A stretch of 64,000 nucleotides of DNA from JAUVKT01 sp942491535 (GTDB lineage: Bacteria > Bacteroidota > Bacteroidia > Bacteroidales > VadinHA17): NCBI GenBank assembly GCA_942491535.1, contig CALOBV010000020.1:62001-126000 (forward strand), written 5' to 3'. Made by a program: the position numbers and the translations under genes. Of this stretch, positions 43,788-52,665 are shown in pieces. Numbering within the stretch: position 1 is the first letter of the stretch; every line of letters begins with the position of its first letter. The notes beneath the pieces were generated by a model. That model was not told the origin of the DNA and searched no databases. It saw only the letters and a list, made by a program, of their open reading frames with translations.

Positions 43788-45651
43788 TTATGAAATAATT
43801 GTTGTTGGAGGTGGACATGCTGGTTGCGAAGCCGCATATGCCTCGGCAGGGATGGGTATGAAGACGCTGCTGGTTACAATGGATATGACCAAGCTCGGAC
43901 AAATGTCGTGCAACCCGGCAATGGGTGGAATAGCAAAGGGACAAATAATAAGGGAAATAGATGCACTGGGGGGTGCTTCGGGAATTGTTAGCGATAGAAG
44001 CATGATACAGTTCAGAATGCTTAACAGGTCGAAGGGACCAGCAATGTGGAGTCCCAGGGCACAGTGCGACAGGACTTTGTTTAGCCAGGTCTGGAGACAG
44101 GTTCTTGAAAACCGGGATAACCTCTATATGTGGCAGGAACGAGCAACTAAGCTTTTAGTTGATAAAGAAAGGGTAGTTGGGATCGAGACAAGCTTTGGTA
44201 CACGATTTAGATCAAAGGCCGTGATTATAGCAGGAGGAACCTTTCTGAATGGATTAATGCATGTTGGATTTAGTACCTCTGAAGGAGGAAGATCCGGTGA
44301 TGCAGCTTCTACCGGAATAAGCGAACAGTTGAAAGAACTTGGATTTGAGGTCGAGAGAATGAAGACCGGAACCAGCGCAAGACTTGATGGCAGAACAATA
44401 GATTTCTCCAAAATGACTGAACAGAAAGGAGAAGGAGAAGGAAGGTGTTTTTCATTTATGAATGATGAGGTAGAGATAAGGAATGAAAAGAGCTGTTTTA
44501 TAGTTCATACCAACGAAGACGTTCATGATGAACTGAGAAAGGGTCTCAAATTTAGTCCTCTGTTCCAGGGTAAGATAAAGGGTAGAGGGCCTAGATATTG
44601 TCCGAGCATAGAGGATAAAATAGTAACATTCGCAGATAAGAAATCTCATCAATTATTTATTGAACCTGAGGGTTGGGATACCAACGAATATTATATTAAT
44701 GGTTATGCATCAAGCTTACCTCTTGATGTACAAATGAAGGCAATTAAGAAAATACCGGGATTGGAAAATGTGCATATTTACAGACCTGGCTATGCCATTG
44801 AATATGACTTTTTTCAGCCTACACAATTGAAATATACACTTGAAACAAGGCGTATAGAGAATCTGTATTTTGCAGGACAGATTAACGGTACCACAGGTTA
44901 CGAAGAAGCAGGAGCCCAGGGACTAATGTGTGGTATAAATGCAGTACTTAAAATCAGGGGAGAGAAAGAGCTCGTTTTTAAAAGAGATGAATCTTATATA
45001 GGTGTCTTAATTGATGACCTCGTGGCGAAAGGAGTCGACGAACCATATAGAATGTTTACATCCAGAGCTGAATACAGAATTTTGCTAAGACAGGATAATG
45101 CCGATGAACGCCTTACACCTATAGGTTTTAAAATAGGACTTGCTGATAAGCCAAGAATGAATAGGTTGATGGAAAAGCGCAAGTTGATAAAAGAAGTTAG
45201 GGATCTGGCTGCATCGGTAAAATTTAAACCAGAACAGGTTAATGATTTTTTAATTCAATTTGGAACAAGCACCGTCAGAGAGGGTACAAGAATAGAAGCA
45301 CTGGCGTCACGACCCCAGCTAAAACTGGAAGACCTTTTAATGTTAAATGAAAATGGCAGAGAGCTGATAAATAAGCTTGGAAGAAGAAAATCTGAAATAC
45401 TTGAGTCTGTTGAGATTTCTATTAAATACCAGGGATATATCGACAGGGAGAAAAACCTGGCCGATAAGATCAAAAAATTAAACGACTTCAAAATTCCGAA
45501 TGATATTATCTATGACGAGCTAAAGTCAATATCAACCGAGGGACGACAGAAGCTCGACAAACATAGACCAAATACTGTTGGACAGGCAAGCAGAATTAGC
45601 GGAGTGTCTCCAAGCGATGTTTCAGTGCTGCTGATGTATATAGGAAGATGA
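43774..45651 (+). CDS. mnmG: tRNA uridine 5-carboxymethylaminomethyl modification enzyme MnmG (GidA)
   Basis: 625 residues, full length. The FAD Rossmann motif IIVVGGGHAGCEAAYASAGMG starts the protein, followed by NPAMGGIAKGQIIREIDALGG (a family signature) and GYEEAGAQGLMCGINAVL; the C-terminal helical domain interacts with tRNA. With MnmE it makes cmnm5U at the wobble position. MnmG (GidA) is often near oriC in bacteria. It overlaps ybeY, so translation is coupled. Confidence 0.96.
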   Translation: MEHIDYEIIVVGGGHAGCEAAYASAGMGMKTLLVTMDMTKLGQMSCNPAMGGIAKGQIIREIDALGGASGIVSDRSMIQFRMLNRSKGPAMWSPRAQCDRTLFSQVWRQVLENRDNLYMWQERATKLLVDKERVVGIETSFGTRFRSKAVIIAGGTFLNGLMHVGFSTSEGGRSGDAASTGISEQLKELGFEVERMKTGTSARLDGRTIDFSKMTEQKGEGEGRCFSFMNDEVEIRNEKSCFIVHTNEDVHDELRKGLKFSPLFQGKIKGRGPRYCPSIEDKIVTFADKKSHQLFIEPEGWDTNEYYINGYASSLPLDVQMKAIKKIPGLENVHIYRPGYAIEYDFFQPTQLKYTLETRRIENLYFAGQINGTTGYEEAGAQGLMCGINAVLKIRGEKELVFKRDESYIGVLIDDLVAKGVDEPYRMFTSRAEYRILLRQDNADERLTPIGFKIGLADKPRMNRLMEKRKLIKEVRDLAASVKFKPEQVNDFLIQFGTSTVREGTRIEALASRPQLKLEDLLMLNENGRELINKLGRRKSEILESVEISIKYQGYIDREKNLADKIKKLNDFKIPNDIIYDELKSISTEGRQKLDKHRPNTVGQASRISGVSPSDVSVLLMYIGR

Positions 45652-45831
45652 ATGGGCAAGGGGCAAGGGGCAAAGGGCAAAGGGCAAAGACAAAAGACAA
45701 AAGTATAAAGACAAAAGACAAAAGACAAAAGACAAAAGTCTAAAGTCTAAAGTCTAAAGTCTAAGTCTATAGTCTAGTCTAAAGTCTAAAGTCTAAAGTC
45801 TAAAGTCTAAAGCCTAAAGCCTGGAGTCTAT
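45652..45831. repeat. 7-bp tandem array, GGGGCAA to ACAAAAG to TCTAAAG
   Basis: About 25 heptamers begin at the mnmG stop. The unit drifts stepwise along the array: GGGGCAA, AGGGCAA (2 each), AGACAAA (about seven), AGTATAA, AGTCTAA (about ten, with a few slipped units such as AGTCTA and AGTCT) and AGCCTAA. Period 7 holds throughout except at the slipped units. It is related in sequence to the start of the array at 32892-32966. Confidence 0.85.
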
Positions 45832-45909
45832 ATCACTGACTTTCTTACCGGGCCATAATAGCGTAAATTGTAGGCACGGTTGTTTATAGCCATCAAAAAT
45901 TGTTAATAA

Positions 45910-45925
45910 AGTTCCACGTGGAACA
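45910..45925. other. parS-like chromosome segregation site
   Basis: AGTTCCACGTGGAACA contains the perfect 14-bp palindrome GTTCCACGTGGAAC at 45911-45924. This equals the bacterial parS core GTTNCACGTGNAAC (ParB-Spo0J binding, established from Bacillus and many phyla); only the first base of the 16-mer deviates (A for T). It sits in the short gap before the ade start (45950), between the mnmG array and ade. Confidence 0.72.
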
Positions 45926-45949
45926 AAATATGTAAATAATATTTTTTAT

Positions 45950-47572
45950 ATGTTAATTAAAGGAAATTTTATTGATCTTTTTAATAGAGAAATATTCCCT
46001 GCCAGGGTCTTTGTTAGAAATGGATTTATAGAGAAAATTGAGCGAATTGAAGAGCAGTTTGATACTTATATAATGCCTGGATTTATCGATTCTCATGTGC
46101 ATATTGAGAGTTCGATGCTGGTTCCTTCGGAGTTCGCAAAGGTAGCAGTAAGGCACGGAACAGTAGCGGTAATAAGCGATCCACATGAAATAGCAAATGT
46201 ACTTGGTTTGCAGGGTGTGGATTATATGATAGACAATGCAGAAACGGTGCCATTAAAGTTTTTTTTCGGAGCTCCATCCTGTGTACCCGCAACAGATTTT
46301 GAAAGTAGTGGGGCAAGCCTGGGAGCTGAAGAAATTGACAAACTACTTGCACGTAGTGATATTTATTTTTTGTCTGAAATGATGAATTATCCTGGGGTAA
46401 TTAATGGTGATCCCGGGGTAATGGAAAAGCTAGAGTTAGCAAAACGATATGGTAAGCTTATCGACGGACACGCACCAGGACTAATGGGCGAAGAACTTGG
46501 TATATATGCCGGGTCAGGAATTAGTACAGACCACGAAGCCTTTAGCATACAGGAAGGGATAGAAAAGATTAACGCAGGAATGAAGATATTAATTAGAGAA
46601 GGAAGCGCAGCCAGGAACCTTGACGCCCTGGCCCCTTTATATGGCATAGCTCCTGAAAAACTAATGCTTTGTTCTGATGATATTCATCCTGAAATGCTTT
46701 TAAAAAGACATATTAATGGATTGGTAATTGAGCTTGTAGACAGAGGATATAATCTTTTTGATGTATTAAGATCGGCATGTAATAATGCAGTCGATCATTA
46801 TAAAATTGATGTTGGACTTTTAAGGGAGGGTGATAAGGCTGATTTTATTGTTGTAAAGGATCTGAAAAAGTTCAGGGTACTTGAAACCTGGATTAATGGA
46901 AAAAAGGTCTACTCTGAAGGGAAGGTTCATTTTGATACGACACCTGCAGAGAAGCCAAACTTTTTTAATTCATCTGAGATTACCGCAGGAGATATCAGGG
47001 TTGTAAACAGGAATCTTGATGTAAGGGTAATTGATGTTACAGACGGAGAATTATATACAAAAGAAATTAAGACCAGGTGGTCTGATTCGAAAGATTTACT
47101 GTCAGATACTGCTAAAGACATACTTAAGATAGTTGTAAAAGACAGGTATAAAGATAATCCTGCAAGTGTGGCGTTTATCAGGGGTTTTGGATTGAAGGAG
47201 GGCGCCATTGCCAGCTCTGTTGCTCACGATAGTCATAATATTATTGCTGTTGGAGCAGATGATGAATCAATAATAAAGGCTGTTAATAGTGTTATTTCAG
47301 TAAAGGGTGGGCTTTCCGTATGCAGGGATGGAGAAACAGAAACAATAGCTCTGCCAGTTGCCGGAATAATGTCAGATGTTCCATGTGGAACAATTGCCGA
47401 CAAGTACCTTAAACTTTCTGAAAGAGTGAGGAATATGGGTAGTTATTTAAAGGCTCCTTTTATGACTCTTTCATTTATGTCTTTACTGGTGATACCAGAG
47501 CTAAAGTTAGGGGATGGTGGTCTCTTTGATGGACGAAACTTCCGATACACAAATATTTTTGTAGATAAGTAG
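45950..47572 (+). CDS. ade: Adenine deaminase (amidohydrolase superfamily)
   Basis: 540 residues, the usual length. The metal-binding start is MPGFIDSHVHIESSMLVPSEFA (HxH), with HAPGLMG, HEAFS and the LCSDDIHPEMLLKRGH-like (LCSDDIHPEM) segment providing further ligands. The C-terminal part ends with the family GxL/GDGG-type tail. It converts adenine to hypoxanthine and ammonia. In Bacteroidota I recall the adenine phosphoribosyltransferase gene in this position before uvrC. A second parS-like 16-mer lies inside the coding region at 47377. Confidence 0.9.
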   Translation: MLIKGNFIDLFNREIFPARVFVRNGFIEKIERIEEQFDTYIMPGFIDSHVHIESSMLVPSEFAKVAVRHGTVAVISDPHEIANVLGLQGVDYMIDNAETVPLKFFFGAPSCVPATDFESSGASLGAEEIDKLLARSDIYFLSEMMNYPGVINGDPGVMEKLELAKRYGKLIDGHAPGLMGEELGIYAGSGISTDHEAFSIQEGIEKINAGMKILIREGSAARNLDALAPLYGIAPEKLMLCSDDIHPEMLLKRHINGLVIELVDRGYNLFDVLRSACNNAVDHYKIDVGLLREGDKADFIVVKDLKKFRVLETWINGKKVYSEGKVHFDTTPAEKPNFFNSSEITAGDIRVVNRNLDVRVIDVTDGELYTKEIKTRWSDSKDLLSDTAKDILKIVVKDRYKDNPASVAFIRGFGLKEGAIASSVAHDSHNIIAVGADDESIIKAVNSVISVKGGLSVCRDGETETIALPVAGIMSDVPCGTIADKYLKLSERVRNMGSYLKAPFMTLSFMSLLVIPELKLGDGGLFDGRNFRYTNIFVDK

Positions 47573-47643
47573 GGGTCCAGGGCTGATGGCGGGGCCGGGT
47601 TAAGCAGGAGATTATTGCGCAGAAATACTATTTTTGTTTTAAG

Positions 47644-49461
47644 ATGTCAGATTCAGTTAATATAGGCAGGCTTAAAGTCATTGCGCAAACATTGCCTGAA
47701 GAGCCGGGTGTTTATCAATTCTATAACAGGCAGGATGAGCTTATTTATGTTGGTAAGGCTAAAAACATTAAAAAGAGGGTCGGTTCCTACTTTGTTAAGA
47801 AGTTAAGTGGGAAAACCCTGGTTATGCGTAACCGCATAAAATCAATCCGCCATATTGTTGTCGACAGTGAATCAGAGGCACTTCTGCTGGAAAACAACCT
47901 TATAAAAAAGCATCAGCCAAGGTATAATGTTTTAATGAAGGACGACAAAACTTATCCCTGGATATGTATTAAAAAGGAGAACTTTCCCCGGGTTTTTATG
48001 ACAAGAAATGTGATAAGGGACGGATCTGAATACTTCGGACCCTACACATCGGTTGTAATGGTAAAAACACTTCTCGGACTAATCAGGCAGCTGTATAAAT
48101 TGCGAACATGTTCATTAAACCTTTCCGATAGCAAAATCAAGGAAGGAAAATACAGGGTGTGCCTTGAATATCATATAGGAAATTGCAAGGCTCCCTGTGT
48201 TGGTAAACAGGATGAATCTGATTATACCGAGTCAATTGTTCAGATCAGGGAAATACTACGAGGCAACAGTTATACAGTTAACGGTTATTTAAAGGGCCTG
48301 ATGAAAAAATACTCACAGGATCTTGAATTTGAGAAAGCCCAGGTAGTTAAGGAAAAGATTGATATACTCAACAGGTACCAGATAAGGTCTACTGTAGTTA
48401 ATCCCCGCATCAACGATGTAGATGTATTTGCCTTTACTGAAGACAATACAGCGGTATATATTAATTATATGAGGATAATACGCGGAGCAATTATACAGAC
48501 CTATACCCTGGAAATGAACCAAAAGATCGAAGAAGAAATAAGCGGGCTTATGTCTCTGGCTATCACGGAGTTAAGGCACAGGCATGGTAGTGAGGCCAGG
48601 GAGGTAATCGTCTCCTTATTGCCTGATATTAAGGATGATAGCCTTAAATATACTGTTCCTCGCAAGGGAGATAAGCTTAGGTTAGTTGAACTTGCAGAGA
48701 GGAATGCGGTATTTTACAGGATAAATAAAAACAAAAGAATTGAAGGCAAGAAAAACGAAGACAGAGCCATTAATATTCTAAATAAGATAAAGACAGATCT
48801 TAATCTGCCGGCAATACCTTTTCATATTGAATGTTTTGATAATTCAAATATTCAGGGGAGCAACCCGGTTGCTGCATGCGTGGTGTTCAGAAACGGAAAG
48901 CCCTCAAAGAAAGAATACCGGCATTTTAATATTAAGACAGTTAGTGGCCAGGATGATTTTGCTTCGATGGAGGAAGTGATATTCAGAAGGTATAGAAGAT
49001 TACTTGACGAGGATGAATCTTTGCCCCAGCTAATAATTATTGATGGAGGAAAGGGACAGTTAAGTTCGGCGATTAAAGGATTAGAATCGTTGTCTTTGAG
49101 GAGAAGAATTTCAATTGTAGGAATAGCAAAAAGACTGGAAGAAATTTATTTCCCGGACGATCCAATTCCTTTATATCTTGATAAAAATTCAATAAGCCTG
49201 AAAATAATTCAGCAATTAAGAAACGAAGCACATAGATTTGGAATTAATTTTCATAGAGACAAAAGAAGCAAGACGATGTTAAATTCGGAGCTTGATGAAA
49301 TTCCGGGAATAGGACCGAAAACATCAGAGGCCTTATTAAAGAAATTTGGATCTTTAGAAAATATTCGCCAGGCAGGTCAAAAAGAGCTGGAAGATGAGGT
49401 TGGGGTGTCAAAGACTCAGAAAATAAGAGAATTTTTCAAAATCTCTTCCGGAAGTGAGTAA
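47644..49461 (+). CDS. uvrC: Excinuclease ABC subunit C
   Basis: 605 residues. The N-terminal GIY-YIG-like nuclease domain is PEEPGVYQFYNRQDELIYVGKAKNIKKRVGSYFVKK, followed by the UVR motif region (LMKKYSQDLEFEKAQVVKEKI), the RNase H-like endonuclease half (IECFDNSNIQGSNPVAACVVF, IIDGGKGQLSSAI) and C-terminal helix-hairpin-helix motifs (LDEIPGIGPKTSEALLKKFGSLENI). It cuts on both sides of a lesion in nucleotide excision repair. Confidence 0.95.
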   Translation: MSDSVNIGRLKVIAQTLPEEPGVYQFYNRQDELIYVGKAKNIKKRVGSYFVKKLSGKTLVMRNRIKSIRHIVVDSESEALLLENNLIKKHQPRYNVLMKDDKTYPWICIKKENFPRVFMTRNVIRDGSEYFGPYTSVVMVKTLLGLIRQLYKLRTCSLNLSDSKIKEGKYRVCLEYHIGNCKAPCVGKQDESDYTESIVQIREILRGNSYTVNGYLKGLMKKYSQDLEFEKAQVVKEKIDILNRYQIRSTVVNPRINDVDVFAFTEDNTAVYINYMRIIRGAIIQTYTLEMNQKIEEEISGLMSLAITELRHRHGSEAREVIVSLLPDIKDDSLKYTVPRKGDKLRLVELAERNAVFYRINKNKRIEGKKNEDRAINILNKIKTDLNLPAIPFHIECFDNSNIQGSNPVAACVVFRNGKPSKKEYRHFNIKTVSGQDDFASMEEVIFRRYRRLLDEDESLPQLIIIDGGKGQLSSAIKGLESLSLRRRISIVGIAKRLEEIYFPDDPIPLYLDKNSISLKIIQQLRNEAHRFGINFHRDKRSKTMLNSELDEIPGIGPKTSEALLKKFGSLENIRQAGQKELEDEVGVSKTQKIREFFKISSGSE

Positions 49462-49531
49462 ATTCTTACCCCACGGATAACACACATATCATATTGATAA
49501 TCACCGCTTAATGTAGGCAATTTAATGTGTT

Positions 49532-49578
49532 TGCCCCTGTTAGAATGTGATATTTATTAATTAATGTATCACAGGGCA
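49532..49578. terminator. Possible bidirectional terminator between uvrC and the amidase gene
   Basis: TGCCC at 49532-49536 pairs with GGGCA at 49574-49578, and GTGATA at 49547-49552 with TATCAC at 49567-49572, giving a stem with an internal bulge around a 14-base A/T-rich loop. It lies between two convergent genes, as expected for a shared terminator. No strong T run follows. Confidence 0.3.
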
Positions 49579-49618
49579 TGATTTTAATTCTCATGGGGCG
49601 AATAAATTCAAGATTTTC

Positions 49619-51160
49619 TTAACGTGAAAATTTTTCGGGTGCTTTTCTATGATTTGTTGCCTGCTCATATGCGTAAGTAAGTTTTATTAATGTTGTCTCA
49701 TCAAACATCTTTCCTAAAAACTGGAGACCAAGTGGAAGGTTGTTTTTTGTAAAACCCATTGGAATTGTAAAGGCTGGCTGACCTGTGTGCGGTGAAATTA
49801 TCTGACTGTTATCTCCGCGGTATTCTTCAAATTTTCCAATTCTTGCAGCCGGGTAGCTCCATGATGGATAAATCATGGCATCAAGGTTAAGCTCTTCCAT
49901 TTTTGCTTCGATGGCATTTCTGAATGCTATTCTTCCGGGGTCGTTAAAAACGTCAAGGGCAGGCGGGTTGTTTTTTGTTGGATCGCCCGGATTGTTTTGA
50001 TGATGAAGAAGGTTATCTTTTATATATTCGGAATAGTTATTGGCCTCTATAATTTCATCGAGCGATTTAACAGGCACCTTGTCGCCCTGCTTTTGTAAAT
50101 AATTATTAAGGTCAAACTGGAAAGCTGAGGCCCAGTGTCCCCTGCTAATACTATCAAAGTTTTCGATCCTGACATTTTCAACTATACTGGCACCATTGTT
50201 TTTTAAATCCATGATGGCCTGCTTAAAGACTTGCTCTATTTCAGGATCTATTCCCCTGTCAAGAATATCCTGGCAGACACCAATTCTCGAACCTTTTAAT
50301 CCGTCTGAAATAAGGTAATCTTTATATGATTCCGGAAGTCTGCCTATAGAGGCTCTGGTTAGGGGGTCATCCGGATCGTATCCTGCAATAATATCCAGTA
50401 TGGCCGTTGCGTCTTCAACCGTTCGTGTCATGGGTCCGCCCACGTCATTGCGAAGATATAAGGGTACTATACCGGCCCTGCTTACCAGTCCGAGACTTGT
50501 TCTGAAACCAACAAGACAATTATGTGACGAAGGGCCCCTGATAGAATTCCCGGTATCTGTTCCGAGACCTATGGCACCGAAGTTTGAAGCAACAGCGGCA
50601 GCGGTTCCTCCACTTGATCCTGCCGGAACATGGTTGAGGTTATATGGGTTTTTTGTCTCGCCGGCGATTGAACTTATGGTTACCATTGGGCTAAATGCCC
50701 ATTCTGCCATATTAGATTTCGCAAGAACTATTGCACCGGCTTCCTTAAGTTTTCTTACTATCCACGAGTCTGTTTCTGGCTCGAAACCCTTCATCGCAAG
50801 CGATCCGGCAGCTGTTTGAAGACCTGTTGTATTGTAATTATCTTTTACAATAACAGGTATCCCGTGAAGGGGTGGCAGTTCTTCTCCTTCCCTGATCATA
50901 AGGTCTTTTTTAATAGCAATATCTATAGCATCCGGATTAATAATCACAATGGAGTTTAGCCCGCTTGACTGATCATATTTCTCTATTCTTGAAATATATT
51001 GCCTTACCAGGCTTTCGCATGATATACTACCATCTAAAAGGGCCGTCTGTATAGATGATATAGTTGCTTCTTCAATATTAAAATTACTTTTTGCCTTATC
51101 TGTTTTGCATGAAAAAAGAAGCATGGTAAAGATTAGAATTTGAGGTAGGAGATACTTCAT
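49619..51160 (-). CDS. Amidase (amidase-signature family) lipoprotein
   Basis: 513 residues with a lipoprotein-like signal ending LLFSC (Cys18). The Ser-cisSer-Lys triad is visible: catalytic Lys in VIVKDNYNTTG, the GSSGG motif in NHVPAGSSGGTAAAVAS and the nucleophile Ser in GTDTGNSIRGPSSH. It resembles periplasmic amidases of Bacteroidota that act on amides or peptides. It lies next to a TlpA-like gene on the same strand. Confidence 0.88.
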   Translation of the reverse strand: MKYLLPQILIFTMLLFSCKTDKAKSNFNIEEATISSIQTALLDGSISCESLVRQYISRIEKYDQSSGLNSIVIINPDAIDIAIKKDLMIREGEELPPLHGIPVIVKDNYNTTGLQTAAGSLAMKGFEPETDSWIVRKLKEAGAIVLAKSNMAEWAFSPMVTISSIAGETKNPYNLNHVPAGSSGGTAAAVASNFGAIGLGTDTGNSIRGPSSHNCLVGFRTSLGLVSRAGIVPLYLRNDVGGPMTRTVEDATAILDIIAGYDPDDPLTRASIGRLPESYKDYLISDGLKGSRIGVCQDILDRGIDPEIEQVFKQAIMDLKNNGASIVENVRIENFDSISRGHWASAFQFDLNNYLQKQGDKVPVKSLDEIIEANNYSEYIKDNLLHHQNNPGDPTKNNPPALDVFNDPGRIAFRNAIEAKMEELNLDAMIYPSWSYPAARIGKFEEYRGDNSQIISPHTGQPAFTIPMGFTKNNLPLGLQFLGKMFDETTLIKLTYAYEQATNHRKAPEKFSR

Positions 51161-51259
51161 ATTATTATCAATTTATATTTGTGCCTTATAAAGGTACATA
51201 TATATGATAAAAAAGGCGCGAAATAAATTCCGCGCCCTTATTAAAATATTTAAAGAAGA

Positions 51260-52648
51260 CTATATTCCTTCAAGGGAATTTAAAAGATCTTCCAGTACTT
51301 CTCCGGATGATGGCCTCGGGGCACGAGCCTGCAAAATTTTTCCTTCACGATCTATCAAAACAAAGGATGGAATAAATTTTACAAGATAATCGTCGTTCAT
51401 ATTAATACCGTCGTGAAGCTGGAGCCACTGAGGCTTGTCTCTGGTAACCATATCAATCCAGGCCTGCTTATCCTTATCGACAGAAATACTCATAATTTCA
51501 ATATTTTTATCGGCATACTTAACTGCAAGCTCTTCGAGAACAGGTATTTCTATCTTACACGGACCACACCAGGTTGCCCAGAAATCAATATAAACATATT
51601 TGCCTGCAAAGTCAGAAAGAGAAACTTCGTTACCGTCAATATCGGGCAGGGTAAATGCGGGTGCTTCATTTCCGGCACTAATAGGGGCCCATACTTCAAC
51701 TTTTTCCTTAATCACATCAATTGATTCAAGGTCGGTTGATTTTTCAAAATACAGGTCTATATATTTTTCTATACCACCGGGGCCTGAATAATCAAGTATG
51801 GAAGTAAGGTTTTCATCAAGGAAATAATTCACTACATCCTGGTTTTTTATGTTTGCAATAATCCAGTCGAACTGTGCCCCAAGAAGCTCTGGCGTTCCCC
51901 ATGCATCTTCACCGGGCCCCCCGTCTTTTTCTATATTTTTAGAGATAATGTTGCTTACGACCCTTACTGCGACAGGTAAATCCAGGTAGTCGGGATTGTC
52001 TATTACGATGTCGTCTTCAAATGAGTACCAGTCATCGGGCAACAAAGTCTTCTCAATTTTCGCGTAATAATTATGAGCAGGCTCGTATGAGCTGAGTGCG
52101 TAATAATATGAGAATTCATAATCAAGTTTCTGGTTCGCAATAAAAGCTTCGTTCAGGCCGGCATTTGTTTCAGTATAATTATTCAGGAAATCTTCTTTTG
52201 CGGTTCTAATTTTCAGAACACCCTCCCTGTATTCTTCCGGCTCGGCAAGAAAAAGGTCTGCCATGCCTGAAGAAAGATCGTTATTCAGGGTCCTGAATTC
52301 TTGTAAATACTTGCTTTCGAGAGCCAGATCGCCTTCAAATTCGATAGTTCCGGCCAGGTCTTCAGCATTAAAGTTAGCCGTAAGGTTAAGGCCCGGGGCA
52401 AGAAATACCTGAGAATAATTTCTTCCTATGCGAAGCAAAAAGCCACTGGCTTTTTCAAGCTCTTTTGTTATAGAGAAAGAACCATCCTCATTAATTAAAA
52501 TAGTATCGGATTCTTGTCCGAGAAAAAGCATCAGAGGTGTATCACCGATATTTTGAACCGTTCCTGAAAGAGTAGATTCTTTTACGGGATCTTTAGCGGT
52601 ACAGGCAACTATGCTAATTATAGCAAGTAGAAATAGTAGTTTTTTCAT
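51260..52648 (-). CDS. TlpA-like thiol-disulfide lipoprotein with N-terminal DUF4369
   Basis: 462 residues. The lipoprotein signal ends SIVAC (Cys16). A DUF4369 beta-domain (about residues 25-110: STLSGTVQNIGDTPLMLFLG) and a helical middle precede a C-terminal thioredoxin domain with the motif WATWCGPCKIE. Such proteins reduce or exchange disulfides in the periplasm or at the outer membrane face in Bacteroidota. The partner is unknown. Confidence 0.88.
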   Translation of the reverse strand: MKKLLFLLAIISIVACTAKDPVKESTLSGTVQNIGDTPLMLFLGQESDTILINEDGSFSITKELEKASGFLLRIGRNYSQVFLAPGLNLTANFNAEDLAGTIEFEGDLALESKYLQEFRTLNNDLSSGMADLFLAEPEEYREGVLKIRTAKEDFLNNYTETNAGLNEAFIANQKLDYEFSYYYALSSYEPAHNYYAKIEKTLLPDDWYSFEDDIVIDNPDYLDLPVAVRVVSNIISKNIEKDGGPGEDAWGTPELLGAQFDWIIANIKNQDVVNYFLDENLTSILDYSGPGGIEKYIDLYFEKSTDLESIDVIKEKVEVWAPISAGNEAPAFTLPDIDGNEVSLSDFAGKYVYIDFWATWCGPCKIEIPVLEELAVKYADKNIEIMSISVDKDKQAWIDMVTRDKPQWLQLHDGINMNDDYLVKFIPSFVLIDREGKILQARAPRPSSGEVLEDLLNSLEGI

Positions 52649-52665
52649 TAGTAATAGTTTTGTGT

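Noticed and set aside
45652..45831. Coding frame over the heptamer array
   Set aside because: A period of 7 shifts the frame at each unit, and the frame seen on the opposite strand is low-complexity repeat (Leu/Pro/Phe/Cys), not protein-like.
47611..47636. Promoter directly before uvrC
   Set aside because: TATTTTTG fits the -7 consensus, but the nearest TTG is just 11 bp away and the start codon would be almost on the transcription start.
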